A stretch of DNA of 12,111 nt from an uncultured Acidimicrobiia bacterium (GTDB lineage: Bacteria; Actinomycetota; Acidimicrobiia; IMCC26256; CALEDW01). The notes under the pieces were generated by a model, which was given only the letters and a program-made list of their open reading frames with translations, was not told where the DNA came from and did not search any database. Positions 1 through 6,164 of this stretch are shown here, piece after piece; the stretch's first letter is position 1; each line of letters begins with the position of its first letter. The stretch spans positions 1 to 12,111 of the forward strand of contig CALEDW010000206.1 of NCBI GenBank assembly GCA_937949585.1. Reading direction: 5' to 3'. The translations under genes were made by a program, and so were the position numbers.

Positions 1-329
1 GCCTCTCGGAGTTCCAGGCCCTCACCCACCGGCTCGCCGACGCCGCCACGGAGCTCGAGGCGGCCCGCTCCCTGCTCTACACCACGATCTGGCGGGTGCA
101 GGCCGGCGAGTACCCGGTCGCCGAGATCTCCATGGCCAAGAAGTACGCCGCGCAGGTGCAGTGCCGGGTGGCCGACCTCTGCCTCCAGTGCTTCGGCGGC
201 GCCGGCTACCTGCACGAAGAACCGGTGAGCCGCGCCTACCGCGACGCCCGGCTCAACCGCATCGGCGCCGGTACCGACGAGATCATGAACGAGGTGATCG
301 CCAAGCGCCTCGGCATCACCGGCGACTGA
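1..329 (+). CDS. Acyl-CoA dehydrogenase, C-terminal fragment (5' end outside window)
   Basis: The open frame enters from the left edge (first whole codon at base 3) and ends at TGA 327-329, giving about 108 C-terminal residues. It matches the last helical-bundle domain of the flavin-dependent acyl-CoA dehydrogenases: an amphipathic helix rich in ALTHRLADAATELEAAR-type sequence, then QCFGGAGY, the EPVSRAYRDAR segment and IGAGTDEIMNEVIAKRLG at the end. In the family these parts contact FAD and the neighbouring subunit of the tetramer, and the enzyme makes trans-2-enoyl-CoA while passing electrons to ETF. In MCAD/SCAD-type members the catalytic Glu lies in a YEGT motif. Here that position is Gly (IGAGT), as in long-chain/isovaleryl-type members, whose base lies upstream and out of view. 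The substrate cannot be told. The gene faces the NlpC/P60 gene with an 18-bp gap. Confidence 0.93.
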   Translation, partial: LSEFQALTHRLADAATELEAARSLLYTTIWRVQAGEYPVAEISMAKKYAAQVQCRVADLCLQCFGGAGYLHEEPVSRAYRDARLNRIGAGTDEIMNEVIAKRLGITGD

Positions 330-342
330 CCCGCCTGCGGGT
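329..342. terminator. Short GC hairpin between convergent genes (candidate bidirectional terminator)
   Basis: ACCCGC-CT-GCGGGT is a perfect 6-bp inverted repeat; in RNA it would form a 5-bp stem with a 4-nt loop. It starts at the last base of the acyl-CoA dehydrogenase stop codon and ends 5 bp before the opposing stop. There is no U-tract, so intrinsic termination is only a guess. Confidence 0.4.
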
Positions 343-347
343 GACGC

Positions 348-1616
348 TCAGGGCAGCAGACGTACCGCCCCGGCGAATCCGTCACGGGAGGGGTCGGTTC
401 GGGCCGGGGCGACGATCACCCCCGCGGCTCGACCTCTCCCCTCCACGACGAGCCCGGCGCCGATCGCCAGGGTGACGTGCTCGGAGCCGTCCGGCCCGTA
501 GGCGAGCAGGTCCCCGGGCCGGAGTTCCTCCGGCCGGATCGCCACCCCGAGCCGCAGCTGCGCCCCGGAGAAGTGCGGCAGACCCAGGCCTGCTTCCTGC
601 CATGCCCGTTTCGTGAGGCCCGAGCAGTCGTAGGTCTCCGGACCGGCGGTGGCGTAGACGTAGGGCTTGCCGACCTGGCTCAACGCGAACAGCACCACTC
701 GCTGGACGGGCAACGGCGCGGCCCTCACGGCGTCGGCCAACGGGCCGGGCGGCGTGCGCGCCGGGACGCGGGGCGAGGCGACCACGGCGTCGGCGAGGCG
801 GCGGAGGGCCTCCGACCACGCCGGCTCCGACGGCGGGCGGTCCCGGTCCGCCCGCACCAGCATCGCCAGCGCGGCGGCGGCTTCCTGCGCCACCCGATCC
901 GGCCCCGGGGTCACCGGACCTCCGGGCGCCACGAGCTGCAGACCGCCGCCGGCCGAGGCGAGCTTGGCGACGAGGGCCTGCTCGCGGGCCCGGAGGGCCT
1001 CCCGGTGGGCCAGGGATCCGTCCCGCAGTCGCACCTGGGCGGCGAGGCGCGTCCGAAGCCGTTCGATCCGCTCGTCGAGGGACCGCAGACGGCGCCGTTC
1101 CACGGTGTCGGTGCGCTCGAGGAGCAGGATCGCCCGTGCCCGGTCCAGCGACTCGGGGATCCGCCCCTGGACGCGCCAGCCGGTCGACTGCGCCCGGTAG
1201 GCCGCGACGGCCCGGGAGGCCCGACGCCGCAGCGTGGCGGCACGCTCGGAGCGCAGGCGGCGCAGGGTCGCCCGGTCGGCGGCCCGAAGAGCCTCGAGGC
1301 GCGCGATCTCGGCCTCGAGACCGATGAGCTCGAGGCGGATTGCCGCGAGGTCGGCCAGCGCCGCCAGCTCCGAGTCGCTCGGCATCCGCGGGGTCACCGC
1401 CCGCCGGGTTCGCCCGCCGTCGGCCGGCTGCGCCTCGTGCCCCTGGGGTGCGGTCGTCGTGGTCGGCGGGACCGTGGTGGTCGAGGTGGGCGGGACGGTC
1501 GTCGTGGTCGGCGTGGTGGCGCCGGTGCTGCTCGCCGCGGTGCGGGGATCGGTGGCGGCCACCGCGGGAGGGATCGTCACGCCCCACGCCATGAGGAGCG
1601 GGAGCAGGGCGGTCAT
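348..1616 (-). CDS. Secreted NlpC/P60 peptidoglycan endopeptidase, RipA-like
   Basis: A 422-aa exported cell-wall hydrolase. Residues 1-20 form a signal peptide (hydrophobic LLPLLMAWG core, PAVA-A cleavage site). Residues 31-57 are a Thr/Pro-rich linker, and about 82-220 are Arg/Glu/Leu-rich helices likely to form coiled coils. The NlpC/P60 domain fills about 303-422. Its catalytic residues are visible: Cys331 in DCSG, His380 in SEHVTLAIG and Glu392. The Cys-His spacing (49) and His-Glu spacing (12) equal those I recall for the Cys-His-Glu triad of mycobacterial RipA, so cleavage of the D-Glu/mDAP stem-peptide bond during septation is the likely role (inference). ATG 1616 was chosen because it starts the signal peptide directly. 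The frame stays open to GTG 1841, but that adds 75 Arg-rich residues in front of the signal. No clear Shine-Dalgarno is seen. A TACGCT at 1826-1831 (minus strand) could be a -10 box, giving a leader of about 200 nt. Confidence 0.9.
   Translation of the reverse strand: MTALLPLLMAWGVTIPPAVAATDPRTAASSTGATTPTTTTVPPTSTTTVPPTTTTAPQGHEAQPADGGRTRRAVTPRMPSDSELAALADLAAIRLELIGLEAEIARLEALRAADRATLRRLRSERAATLRRRASRAVAAYRAQSTGWRVQGRIPESLDRARAILLLERTDTVERRRLRSLDERIERLRTRLAAQVRLRDGSLAHREALRAREQALVAKLASAGGGLQLVAPGGPVTPGPDRVAQEAAAALAMLVRADRDRPPSEPAWSEALRRLADAVVASPRVPARTPPGPLADAVRAAPLPVQRVVLFALSQVGKPYVYATAGPETYDCSGLTKRAWQEAGLGLPHFSGAQLRLGVAIRPEELRPGDLLAYGPDGSEHVTLAIGAGLVVEGRGRAAGVIVAPARTDPSRDGFAGAVRLLP
1446..1508 (-). 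repeat. Thr/Pro-rich linker repeat inside the NlpC/P60 gene
   Basis: Residues 37-57 are built from about two and a half copies of an 8-residue unit close to TTTTVPPT (second copy STTTVPPT). This kind of flexible linker, often glycosylated, is common after the signal peptide in secreted actinobacterial wall proteins. The DNA is a run of GTGGTCG-like words on the plus strand. Confidence 0.8.
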
Positions 1617-1873
1617 GCGCCACCGCCGGTCCGGGCCCGGCGGGTTGCCGGCGCTCGGTCCGGAGAGGCCCGTCCACCGCGTCCGTCCTCCCCGACCCGC
1701 CCGGTCCACGCCTCGGTCTCCGATCCGTCGTCGATCGTCGGTCGTCCCGCCCGGGGAATCCCGGCCGTCGTCCCGGCGGCCGTCCGGGGAAGTGCTGGGT
1801 GGTGCCCGCGCCGCCTCGGCCACGGAGCGTACCAACGCCACGATGGCCTACAGGCCGTCGGTCACCGTCGACG
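1617..1873 (-). other. 257-bp gap between tRNA-Leu and the NlpC/P60 gene
   Basis: Apart from the hairpin at 1841-1860 and a TACGCT -10-like box (minus strand, 1826-1831), I see no conserved element. I compared it by eye with the ydaO/c-di-AMP riboswitch often found before actinobacterial resuscitation-factor and wall-hydrolase genes and did not find its conserved core. The frame is open on the minus strand, but its amino-acid composition (Arg/Gly/Asp) looks like read-through of noncoding GC-rich DNA. Confidence 0.5.
1841..1860 (-). terminator. Hairpin downstream of tRNA-Leu (candidate terminator)
   Basis: On the minus strand, 14 nt after the tRNA 3' end, CGACGGCCT-gt-AGGCCATCG can fold into a stem with five perfect inner pairs and one mismatch further out. 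There is no T-run after it. It could end tRNA transcription or serve as a 3'-trailer structure; support is weak. Confidence 0.35.
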
Positions 1874-1956
1874 TGCCCGGGGAGGGATTCGAACCCTCAC
1901 GCCCTCACGGGCAGCGGATTTTGAGTCCGCCGTGTCTGCCGTTCCACCACCCGGGC
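1874..1956 (-). tRNA. tRNA-Leu (anticodon CAA)
   Basis: Read on the minus strand, an 83-nt cloverleaf begins with acceptor strand GCCCGGG and ends CCCGGGC plus discriminator A. The D-arm region GTGGAACGGCAGACAC is typical of leucine tRNAs. The anticodon stem GCGGA/TCCGC encloses the loop CTCAAAA with anticodon CAA, reading UUG codons. A long variable arm (TGCCCGTGAGGGCGT) confirms the class II, leucine type. The T arm is GAGGG-TTCGAAT-CCCTC. The bases after the discriminator are CGT, so CCA is not encoded and must be added by nucleotidyltransferase. The mature 5' end lies only 50 bp from the divergent ileS start codon. Confidence 0.97.
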
Positions 1957-1961
1957 CGGCA

Positions 1962-1988
1962 CGTCGGCCGCCATTCTCGCGGCCGACG
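1962..1988. promoter_or_regulatory. Perfect 10-bp inverted repeat between tRNA-Leu and ileS (operator candidate)
   Basis: CGTCGGCCGC-CATTCTC-GCGGCCGACG has perfect 10-bp arms and a 7-bp spacer. Its centre lies about 32 bp upstream of the ileS start codon, over the expected -35 region of a leaderless ileS promoter. It begins 5 bp upstream of the tRNA-Leu 5' end, and its spacer reads GAGAATG on the minus strand, which could be a poor tRNA -10 box. It could be a repressor site covering both promoters or simply an RNA hairpin. No cognate regulator is in the window. Confidence 0.5.
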
Positions 1989-1994
1989 CGGGCG

Positions 1995-2000
1995 TATCGT
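1995..2000 (+). promoter_or_regulatory. -10 box for leaderless ileS
   Basis: TATCGT fits the actinobacterial TANNNT -10 consensus and ends 6 nt before GTG 2007, the distance expected if transcription starts at the start codon. The only purine-rich stretch, GAGG at 2001-2004, is too close to the GTG to work as a normal ribosome binding site. Confidence 0.6.
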
Positions 2001-2006
2001 GAGGTC

Positions 2007-5000
2007 GTGGCGTTCGAAGCGGTCGATCCGCGCCTCGACCTGCCCGCCCTCGAGTCCGAGGTGCTGGCCCGCTGGCGGGCGGACGGCGTCTTCGCGGCCA
2101 GCCTCGCCCGGCGCGAGGGCGCCGAGGAGTGGGTGTTCTACGAGGGTCCCCCCACCGCGAACGGCCGGCCCGGGATCCACCACGCCTGGGCCCGGTTCTT
2201 CAAGGACCTCTACCCCCGGTTCCACACGATGCGGGGCCGCTACGTGGCCCGCAAGGCCGGCTGGGACTGCCACGGCCTGCCCGTGGAGGTGGAGGTCGAG
2301 AAGGAGCTCGGCATCCGCGACAAGCACGAGATCGTCGCGTACGGGATCGCCGCCTTCAACGAGCGGTGCCGGGCATCCGTGCGGCGCTACGTGGAGGACT
2401 GGGGTGCGCTCACCGAGCGGCTCGGGGTCTGGCTCGACCTCGACGACCCGTACTGGACGATGAGCAACGACTACATCGAGAGCGTCTGGTGGCACTTGCG
2501 GGCACTGTGGGACCGGGGCCTGCTCTACGAGGACGCCAAGGTCGTGCCCTACTGCGGGCGGTGCGGGACGGCGCTGTCGAGCCACGAGCTCGGCCAGACC
2601 GGCGCGTACCGGGACGTGACCGAGGACTCGGTGTACGTCCGGTTCCCGCTGCTCGATCCCGACGGCGCCGACAGCGGTACCGACCTCCTGGTGTGGACGA
2701 CCACGCCCTGGACGCTGGTCTCCAACACTGGAGTGGCGGTCGGCCCGCACGTGACCTACGTGCGGGTCCGCAGCCCCTTGGTGCCCGGGCGCGAGCTCGT
2801 GGTCGCCGAGTCGCGCGTCCGGGCCGTGCTCGGCGACGACGCCGAGGTGGTGGCCCGGGTGCCGGCGGCGGAGCTGATCGGACGCCACTACGAACGCCCG
2901 TTCGACGATCTCCCCGCCGACGGGGACGGGTGGCGGGTCGTGCAGGCCGACTGGGTGGCGCTCGACGAGGGCACCGGCCTGGTGCACCTCGCCCCGGCCT
3001 TCGGGGAGGTCGACCGCGAGGCCGCCCGCGAGCACGGGCTCCCGGCCCTCAACCCCGTCGACGCGTCGGCGCGCTTCACCGTCGCGCTCGGCGACCTCGC
3101 CGGGACCTTCGTCAAGGACGCCGATCCCGCCCTGATCCGGCGCCTCGCCCAGCGGGGCCGGCTGGTGCGGGTGGAGCCCTACACCCACCCCTACCCGCAC
3201 TGTTGGCGCTGCTCGACCCCACTCGTCTACTGGGCCAAACCGAGCTGGTTCATCCGCACCTCGGCCCACAAGGATGAGCTCTGCGCCCAGAACGAGACGA
3301 TCACCTGGTTCCCCGAGCACATCAAGCACGGGCGCTTCGGCGACTGGTTGGCGAACAACGTCGACTGGACCCTCTCCCGGGATCGCTTCTGGGGCACCCC
3401 GCTGCCGATCTGGCGCTGCGACACCTGCGGCGCCGACACCTGCGTCGGCTCGCGGGCCGAGCTGGAGTCCCTGGTGGGACGCGACCTGGCCGCGCTCGAC
3501 CTGCACCGCCCCCACGTCGACGGCTGCATCTGGACGTGCCGGGACTGCGGTCGGGGCACCGTCCGCCGCCAGGAAGCGGTCGTCGACGTGTGGCTGGACT
3601 CCGGCGCCATGCCCGCCGCGCAGTGGCACTACCCCTTCGAGGGGCGTGCGCTGTTCGAGCGGAGGTTCCCGGCCGACTTCATCTGCGAGGCGCTCGACCA
3701 GACCCGAGGCTGGTTCTACTCGCTGCTGGCCCTCAACACCCTGGTGTTCGGGCGGGCCCCGTACCGGAACGTGCTCTGCCTCGGGCTCCTGCTCGACCGC
3801 GACGGCCAGAAGATGTCGAAGAGTCGCGGCAACGTCGTCGATCCCTGGGAGGTGATCGAGACCCGGGGTGCGGACGCGCTGCGGTGGAGCTTCGTCTCCT
3901 CGGGTTCGCCCTGGACGGCCCGGCGGGTCTCGCTCACCCAGATCGACGAGGCCGCGAACCGGTTCCTGCTCACCCTCTGGAACACCTACGCCTTCTTCGT
4001 GACCTACGCCAACCTCGACGGGTGGGAACCCGATGGGGTCCCCGTCCGGCCCGCGCACGTCCTCGACCGCTGGGTCCGGTCGCGCCTGCACGGGCTGGTC
4101 GGCGCGGTCACCGACGCCCTCGAGGGCTTCGACGCCCTGCGCGCCGCCCAGGACCTCGAGCGCTTCGTCGACGACCTGTCCAACTGGTACGTGCGGCGCA
4201 GCCGGCCCCGGTTCTGGGCGTCGGGCGACCCGGCGGCCCACGCGGTGCTCCACGAGTGCCTGACCACGCTCACGCTGCTGCTCGCGCCCTTCTGCCCGTT
4301 CGTGGCCGACGCGCTCCACGCCAACCTCACCGGAGGCGGATCGGTGCACCTCGCCGACTGGCCCCTCCCCGACCCGGCGGCCCGCGACCTCGCGCTCGAG
4401 GCGGCGATGGAGGTCGCCCGCACGGTGACCTCCCTCGGCCTGGCCGCCCGGACCGAGGCCCGCATCAAGGTGCGCCAGCCTTTGCCCCGCGCCGTCGTGC
4501 TCCTGCCCCCCGGCACCGACCTCGACGATGCGCTCCGGTCGGAGGTCGCCGACGCGCTCAACGTGAAGGCCCTGGAGGTGGTCCGTACCCTCGAGGGGCT
4601 CCTCGACTACCAGGTCCGCCCGAACTTCCGGCGGCTCGGGCCCCGTCTCGGTTCGCGCCTGGCCCGCCTGCGCGACGCCCTGGCCGGGGTCGACGGCGCC
4701 GCGCTCCAGCGGACCCTCGCCTCGGGCGGAACCGTCCGCCTCGACCTCGACGGCGAGGAGGTGACGCTCGGCCCCGAGGACCTCACCGTCCGGGCACGGG
4801 CGCACGAGGAGTTCGCCCTCGCCGAGGACGGGCCGTACGCGGTCGCCCTCGACACCCGGGTCACTCCCGAGCTGCGCCGGGAGGGCCTCGCCCGCGAGGT
4901 GGTGCGCACCCTCAACGAGCACCGCAAACGCCTCGGGCTGGCCATCGCGGACCGGGTGGAGGTGCGTCTCGCCGCCCGGGGCGAACTCGCCGCGGCCGTC

Positions 5001-5132
5001 GACGCCCACCGGGACTGGATCGCCGGGGAAGTCCTGGCCCGTCGGCTCGAACGTCTCGACGAGCTCGCCGGGGGCGCCGAGCTCGTCGTCGACGGCAGCA
5101 CGCTGCGCGTGGAGCTGCACCGCTGCGGTTGA
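2007..5132 (+). CDS. ileS: Isoleucyl-tRNA synthetase (IleRS2-like, GIHH signature)
   Basis: A complete 1041-aa class I synthetase that charges tRNA-Ile. The Rossmann catalytic core starts at about residue 43 (FYEGPPTANGRPG). The HIGH motif is G56-I57-H58-H59, i.e. first and third positions swapped relative to HxGH. The WDCHGLPVEVEVEKELG segment follows at about 86-102. The CP1 editing domain carries WTTTPWTL at 230-237. Cys pairs (YCGRCG, CWRC, CDTC, CRDC) suggest metal-binding knuckles in the insert. DQTRGWFYSLLALNTL then precedes KMSKS at 602-606. The WYVRRSRPRFW region opens the anticodon-binding helical domain, and the C-terminal part runs on to residue 1041 without the zinc finger of type 1 enzymes. 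Sequence style indicates the eukaryote-like IleRS2 group. GTG 2007 was chosen because the protein then starts with the usual FEAVDPRLDLPALE segment and is preceded by a well-spaced -10 box. The gene is divergent from tRNA-Leu. The 50-bp gap leaves no room for the T-box leader often found before actinobacterial ileS. Confidence 0.97.
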   Translation: MAFEAVDPRLDLPALESEVLARWRADGVFAASLARREGAEEWVFYEGPPTANGRPGIHHAWARFFKDLYPRFHTMRGRYVARKAGWDCHGLPVEVEVEKELGIRDKHEIVAYGIAAFNERCRASVRRYVEDWGALTERLGVWLDLDDPYWTMSNDYIESVWWHLRALWDRGLLYEDAKVVPYCGRCGTALSSHELGQTGAYRDVTEDSVYVRFPLLDPDGADSGTDLLVWTTTPWTLVSNTGVAVGPHVTYVRVRSPLVPGRELVVAESRVRAVLGDDAEVVARVPAAELIGRHYERPFDDLPADGDGWRVVQADWVALDEGTGLVHLAPAFGEVDREAAREHGLPALNPVDASARFTVALGDLAGTFVKDADPALIRRLAQRGRLVRVEPYTHPYPHCWRCSTPLVYWAKPSWFIRTSAHKDELCAQNETITWFPEHIKHGRFGDWLANNVDWTLSRDRFWGTPLPIWRCDTCGADTCVGSRAELESLVGRDLAALDLHRPHVDGCIWTCRDCGRGTVRRQEAVVDVWLDSGAMPAAQWHYPFEGRALFERRFPADFICEALDQTRGWFYSLLALNTLVFGRAPYRNVLCLGLLLDRDGQKMSKSRGNVVDPWEVIETRGADALRWSFVSSGSPWTARRVSLTQIDEAANRFLLTLWNTYAFFVTYANLDGWEPDGVPVRPAHVLDRWVRSRLHGLVGAVTDALEGFDALRAAQDLERFVDDLSNWYVRRSRPRFWASGDPAAHAVLHECLTTLTLLLAPFCPFVADALHANLTGGGSVHLADWPLPDPAARDLALEAAMEVARTVTSLGLAARTEARIKVRQPLPRAVVLLPPGTDLDDALRSEVADALNVKALEVVRTLEGLLDYQVRPNFRRLGPRLGSRLARLRDALAGVDGAALQRTLASGGTVRLDLDGEEVTLGPEDLTVRARAHEEFALAEDGPYAVALDTRVTPELRREGLAREVVRTLNEHRKRLGLAIADRVEVRLAARGELAAAVDAHRDWIAGEVLARRLERLDELAGGAELVVDGSTLRVELHRCG

Positions 5133-5167
5133 GCAGCCGACGGACCCAGGCCACCCCTCGGAGGCAC

Positions 5168-5202
5168 TAGACTCGCGCCCACGGGCGGGAGGGGTCCGCG
5201 AC
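5168..5202 (+). promoter_or_regulatory. Promoter and ribosome binding site of the small membrane protein-fabG-acp unit
   Basis: TAGACT at 5168-5173 is a good TANNNT -10 box, placing the transcript start near 5180. GGGAGGGG at about 5187-5194 is a strong Shine-Dalgarno, roughly 8-10 nt before ATG 5203. Unlike ileS, this unit therefore seems to have a normal short leader. In any read-through transcript from ileS, ACCCCTC at 5153-5159 could pair with GAGGGGT at 5189-5195 and cover the ribosome binding site. Confidence 0.5.
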
Positions 5203-5412
5203 ATGTCGATCGTCGTCGTTCTCGTCGTGGCGCTGGCGGTGATGGCCCTCGCCCTCATCATCTGGGCGCCGTGGCGGCGCGTGCGCTCCGAAGGACCGCT
5301 GCCTCCCGACGTCGAGGCCCAGATCCTGCTCGGGCAGGATCCCTCGCGTCCCGGGCCGCCGTTCGGGGGCCGGCGGCCGGCCCGGCCCTGGCGGCTGCGG
5401 CGCGGCCGTTGA
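5203..5412 (+). CDS. Small single-pass membrane protein, unknown function
   Basis: A 69-aa protein I do not recognise. Residues 3-22 form one very hydrophobic Val/Leu/Ala/Ile helix ending IIWAPW. It is followed at once by Arg-rich sequence (RRVRS) and a Pro/Arg/Gly-rich tail (GGRRPARPWRLRRGR), so the positive-inside rule puts the C-terminus in the cytoplasm. The gene is supported by an ATG with a strong Shine-Dalgarno and a -10 box. Its stop codon also overlaps the TTG start of fabG in the sequence TTGA, which implies translational coupling. Being first in a unit with FabG and an ACP-like protein, it could tether or recruit them to the membrane, but that is speculation from position only. The Arg-rich tail is partly what any GC-rich frame would give. 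Confidence 0.7.
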   Translation: MSIVVVLVVALAVMALALIIWAPWRRVRSEGPLPPDVEAQILLGQDPSRPGPPFGGRRPARPWRLRRGR

Positions 5413-6164
5413 CCGCCGTCCCCGCCGGGCGCTGCGCCTTCGTCACCGGCGCGTCCCGAGGGATCGGGCGAGCGGTGGCGGTGGCCCTGGCCCGCGACGG
5501 CCACCGCGTCGGGTTCTGCTGGAGCCGCGACGCCGAGGGCGCAGCCAAGACGCTGGCCGACATCGAGGGCGCGGGCGGGACGGGACGCTCGGTCCGCGCC
5601 GCGGTGGAGGACCCGGCGCAGGTGGACACGGCGTTCGCGGCGGTCGAAGCGGACCTCGGGCCGGTGGAGCTGCTCGTGAACAACGCCGGGATCACCCGGG
5701 ACCGGCTCGTCCACCGCATGTCCGACGCCGACTGGCGCGACGTGCTCGCCGTCGACCTGGACGGCGCCTTCCACACGATTCGGCGGGCCGCCCCGGCGAT
5801 GGCCGCCGCCGGGTTCGGCCGCATCGTGAACATCTCGTCGGTCGGTGGCCACCTCGGGGGGGCGGGGCAGGCCAACTACTCCGCCGCGAAAGCCGGACTC
5901 GTCGGCCTCAGCCGGTCGGTGGCCCGGGAGCTCGGACCCCGAGGCGTGACCTGCAACGTCGTCGCCCCGGGACCGGTGGTCACCGCGATGACGGAGCGGA
6001 TGGGCACCGAGTGGGCGGCCCGGGTCGCCGAGGCGGTCCCGCTGCGCCGGCTCGGCACCCCAGAGGAGTGCGCGGCGGTGGTCGCGTTCCTCTGCCGCCC
6101 CGAGGCCGGCTACATCACCGGGGCCGTGATCCCCGTCGACGGCGGTCTCGGGATGGGGGCGTGA
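5409..6164 (+). CDS. fabG: 3-oxoacyl-[ACP] reductase-like SDR (FabG/MabA type)
   Basis: A 251-aa classical short-chain dehydrogenase/reductase. The NADP(H)-binding TGASRGIG lies at 13-20, NNAG at 91-94, catalytic Ser144 in NISSVGG, and Tyr157 and Lys161 in YSAAK. The fourth tetrad position, usually Asn in a VNLxGxF segment, is Asp116 (VDLDGAF), a substitution worth noting. The C-terminus YITGAVIPVDGGLGMG closely follows mycobacterial MabA/FabG1. The expected reaction is reduction of 3-oxoacyl thioesters to (R)-3-hydroxyacyl thioesters in fatty-acid synthesis; a paralogue using CoA esters cannot be excluded. TTG 5409 was chosen because the Rossmann strand begins 8 residues later, no nearby ATG/GTG exists in frame, and it overlaps the previous stop (TTGA). 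The stop overlaps the next start (GTGA), so all three genes are coupled. Confidence 0.92.
   Translation: MTAVPAGRCAFVTGASRGIGRAVAVALARDGHRVGFCWSRDAEGAAKTLADIEGAGGTGRSVRAAVEDPAQVDTAFAAVEADLGPVELLVNNAGITRDRLVHRMSDADWRDVLAVDLDGAFHTIRRAAPAMAAAGFGRIVNISSVGGHLGGAGQANYSAAKAGLVGLSRSVARELGPRGVTCNVVAPGPVVTAMTERMGTEWAARVAEAVPLRRLGTPEECAAVVAFLCRPEAGYITGAVIPVDGGLGMGA

Noticed and set aside
1446..1508. Tandem repeat as a CRISPR or regulatory array
   Set aside because: It is the coding sequence of a Thr/Pro linker with an 8-codon period, without spacers.
1617..1700. SAM-riboswitch-like words (GCCGGCAACCC) upstream of the NlpC/P60 gene
   Set aside because: Only this short word resembles the S-box/SAM-IV core. 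I could not build the P1 stem, the kink-turn or the pseudoknot, and the gene is not related to methionine.
1617..1873. Possible ydaO (c-di-AMP) riboswitch before the wall hydrolase gene
   Set aside because: Biologically plausible for this gene class, but the conserved core blocks are not visible on the minus strand. An Infernal search with the ydaO-yuaA model would settle it.
1874..1956. tRNA-Leu as an integration (att) site
   Set aside because: No integrase, no direct repeat of the tRNA 3' end that I could see, and the flanking genes look like ordinary chromosomal genes.
477..2006. Upstream in-frame extension of IleRS through the tRNA gene and the NlpC/P60 gene
   Set aside because: IleRS homology starts at about 2010, the extension crosses a tRNA gene and an opposing gene, and a -10 box sits just before GTG 2007.
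1957..2006. T-box leader for ileS
   Set aside because: The gap to the divergent tRNA gene is only 50 bp, and no T-box sequence or specifier stem can fit.
1905..5852. Very long open frame on the minus strand antisense to ileS and the next genes
   Set aside because: It lies opposite a clear IleRS with all its motifs, continues through several genes and has shadow composition (rich in Gly, Arg, Val, Glu, Pro). In DNA this GC-rich, stop codons are rare in antisense frames.
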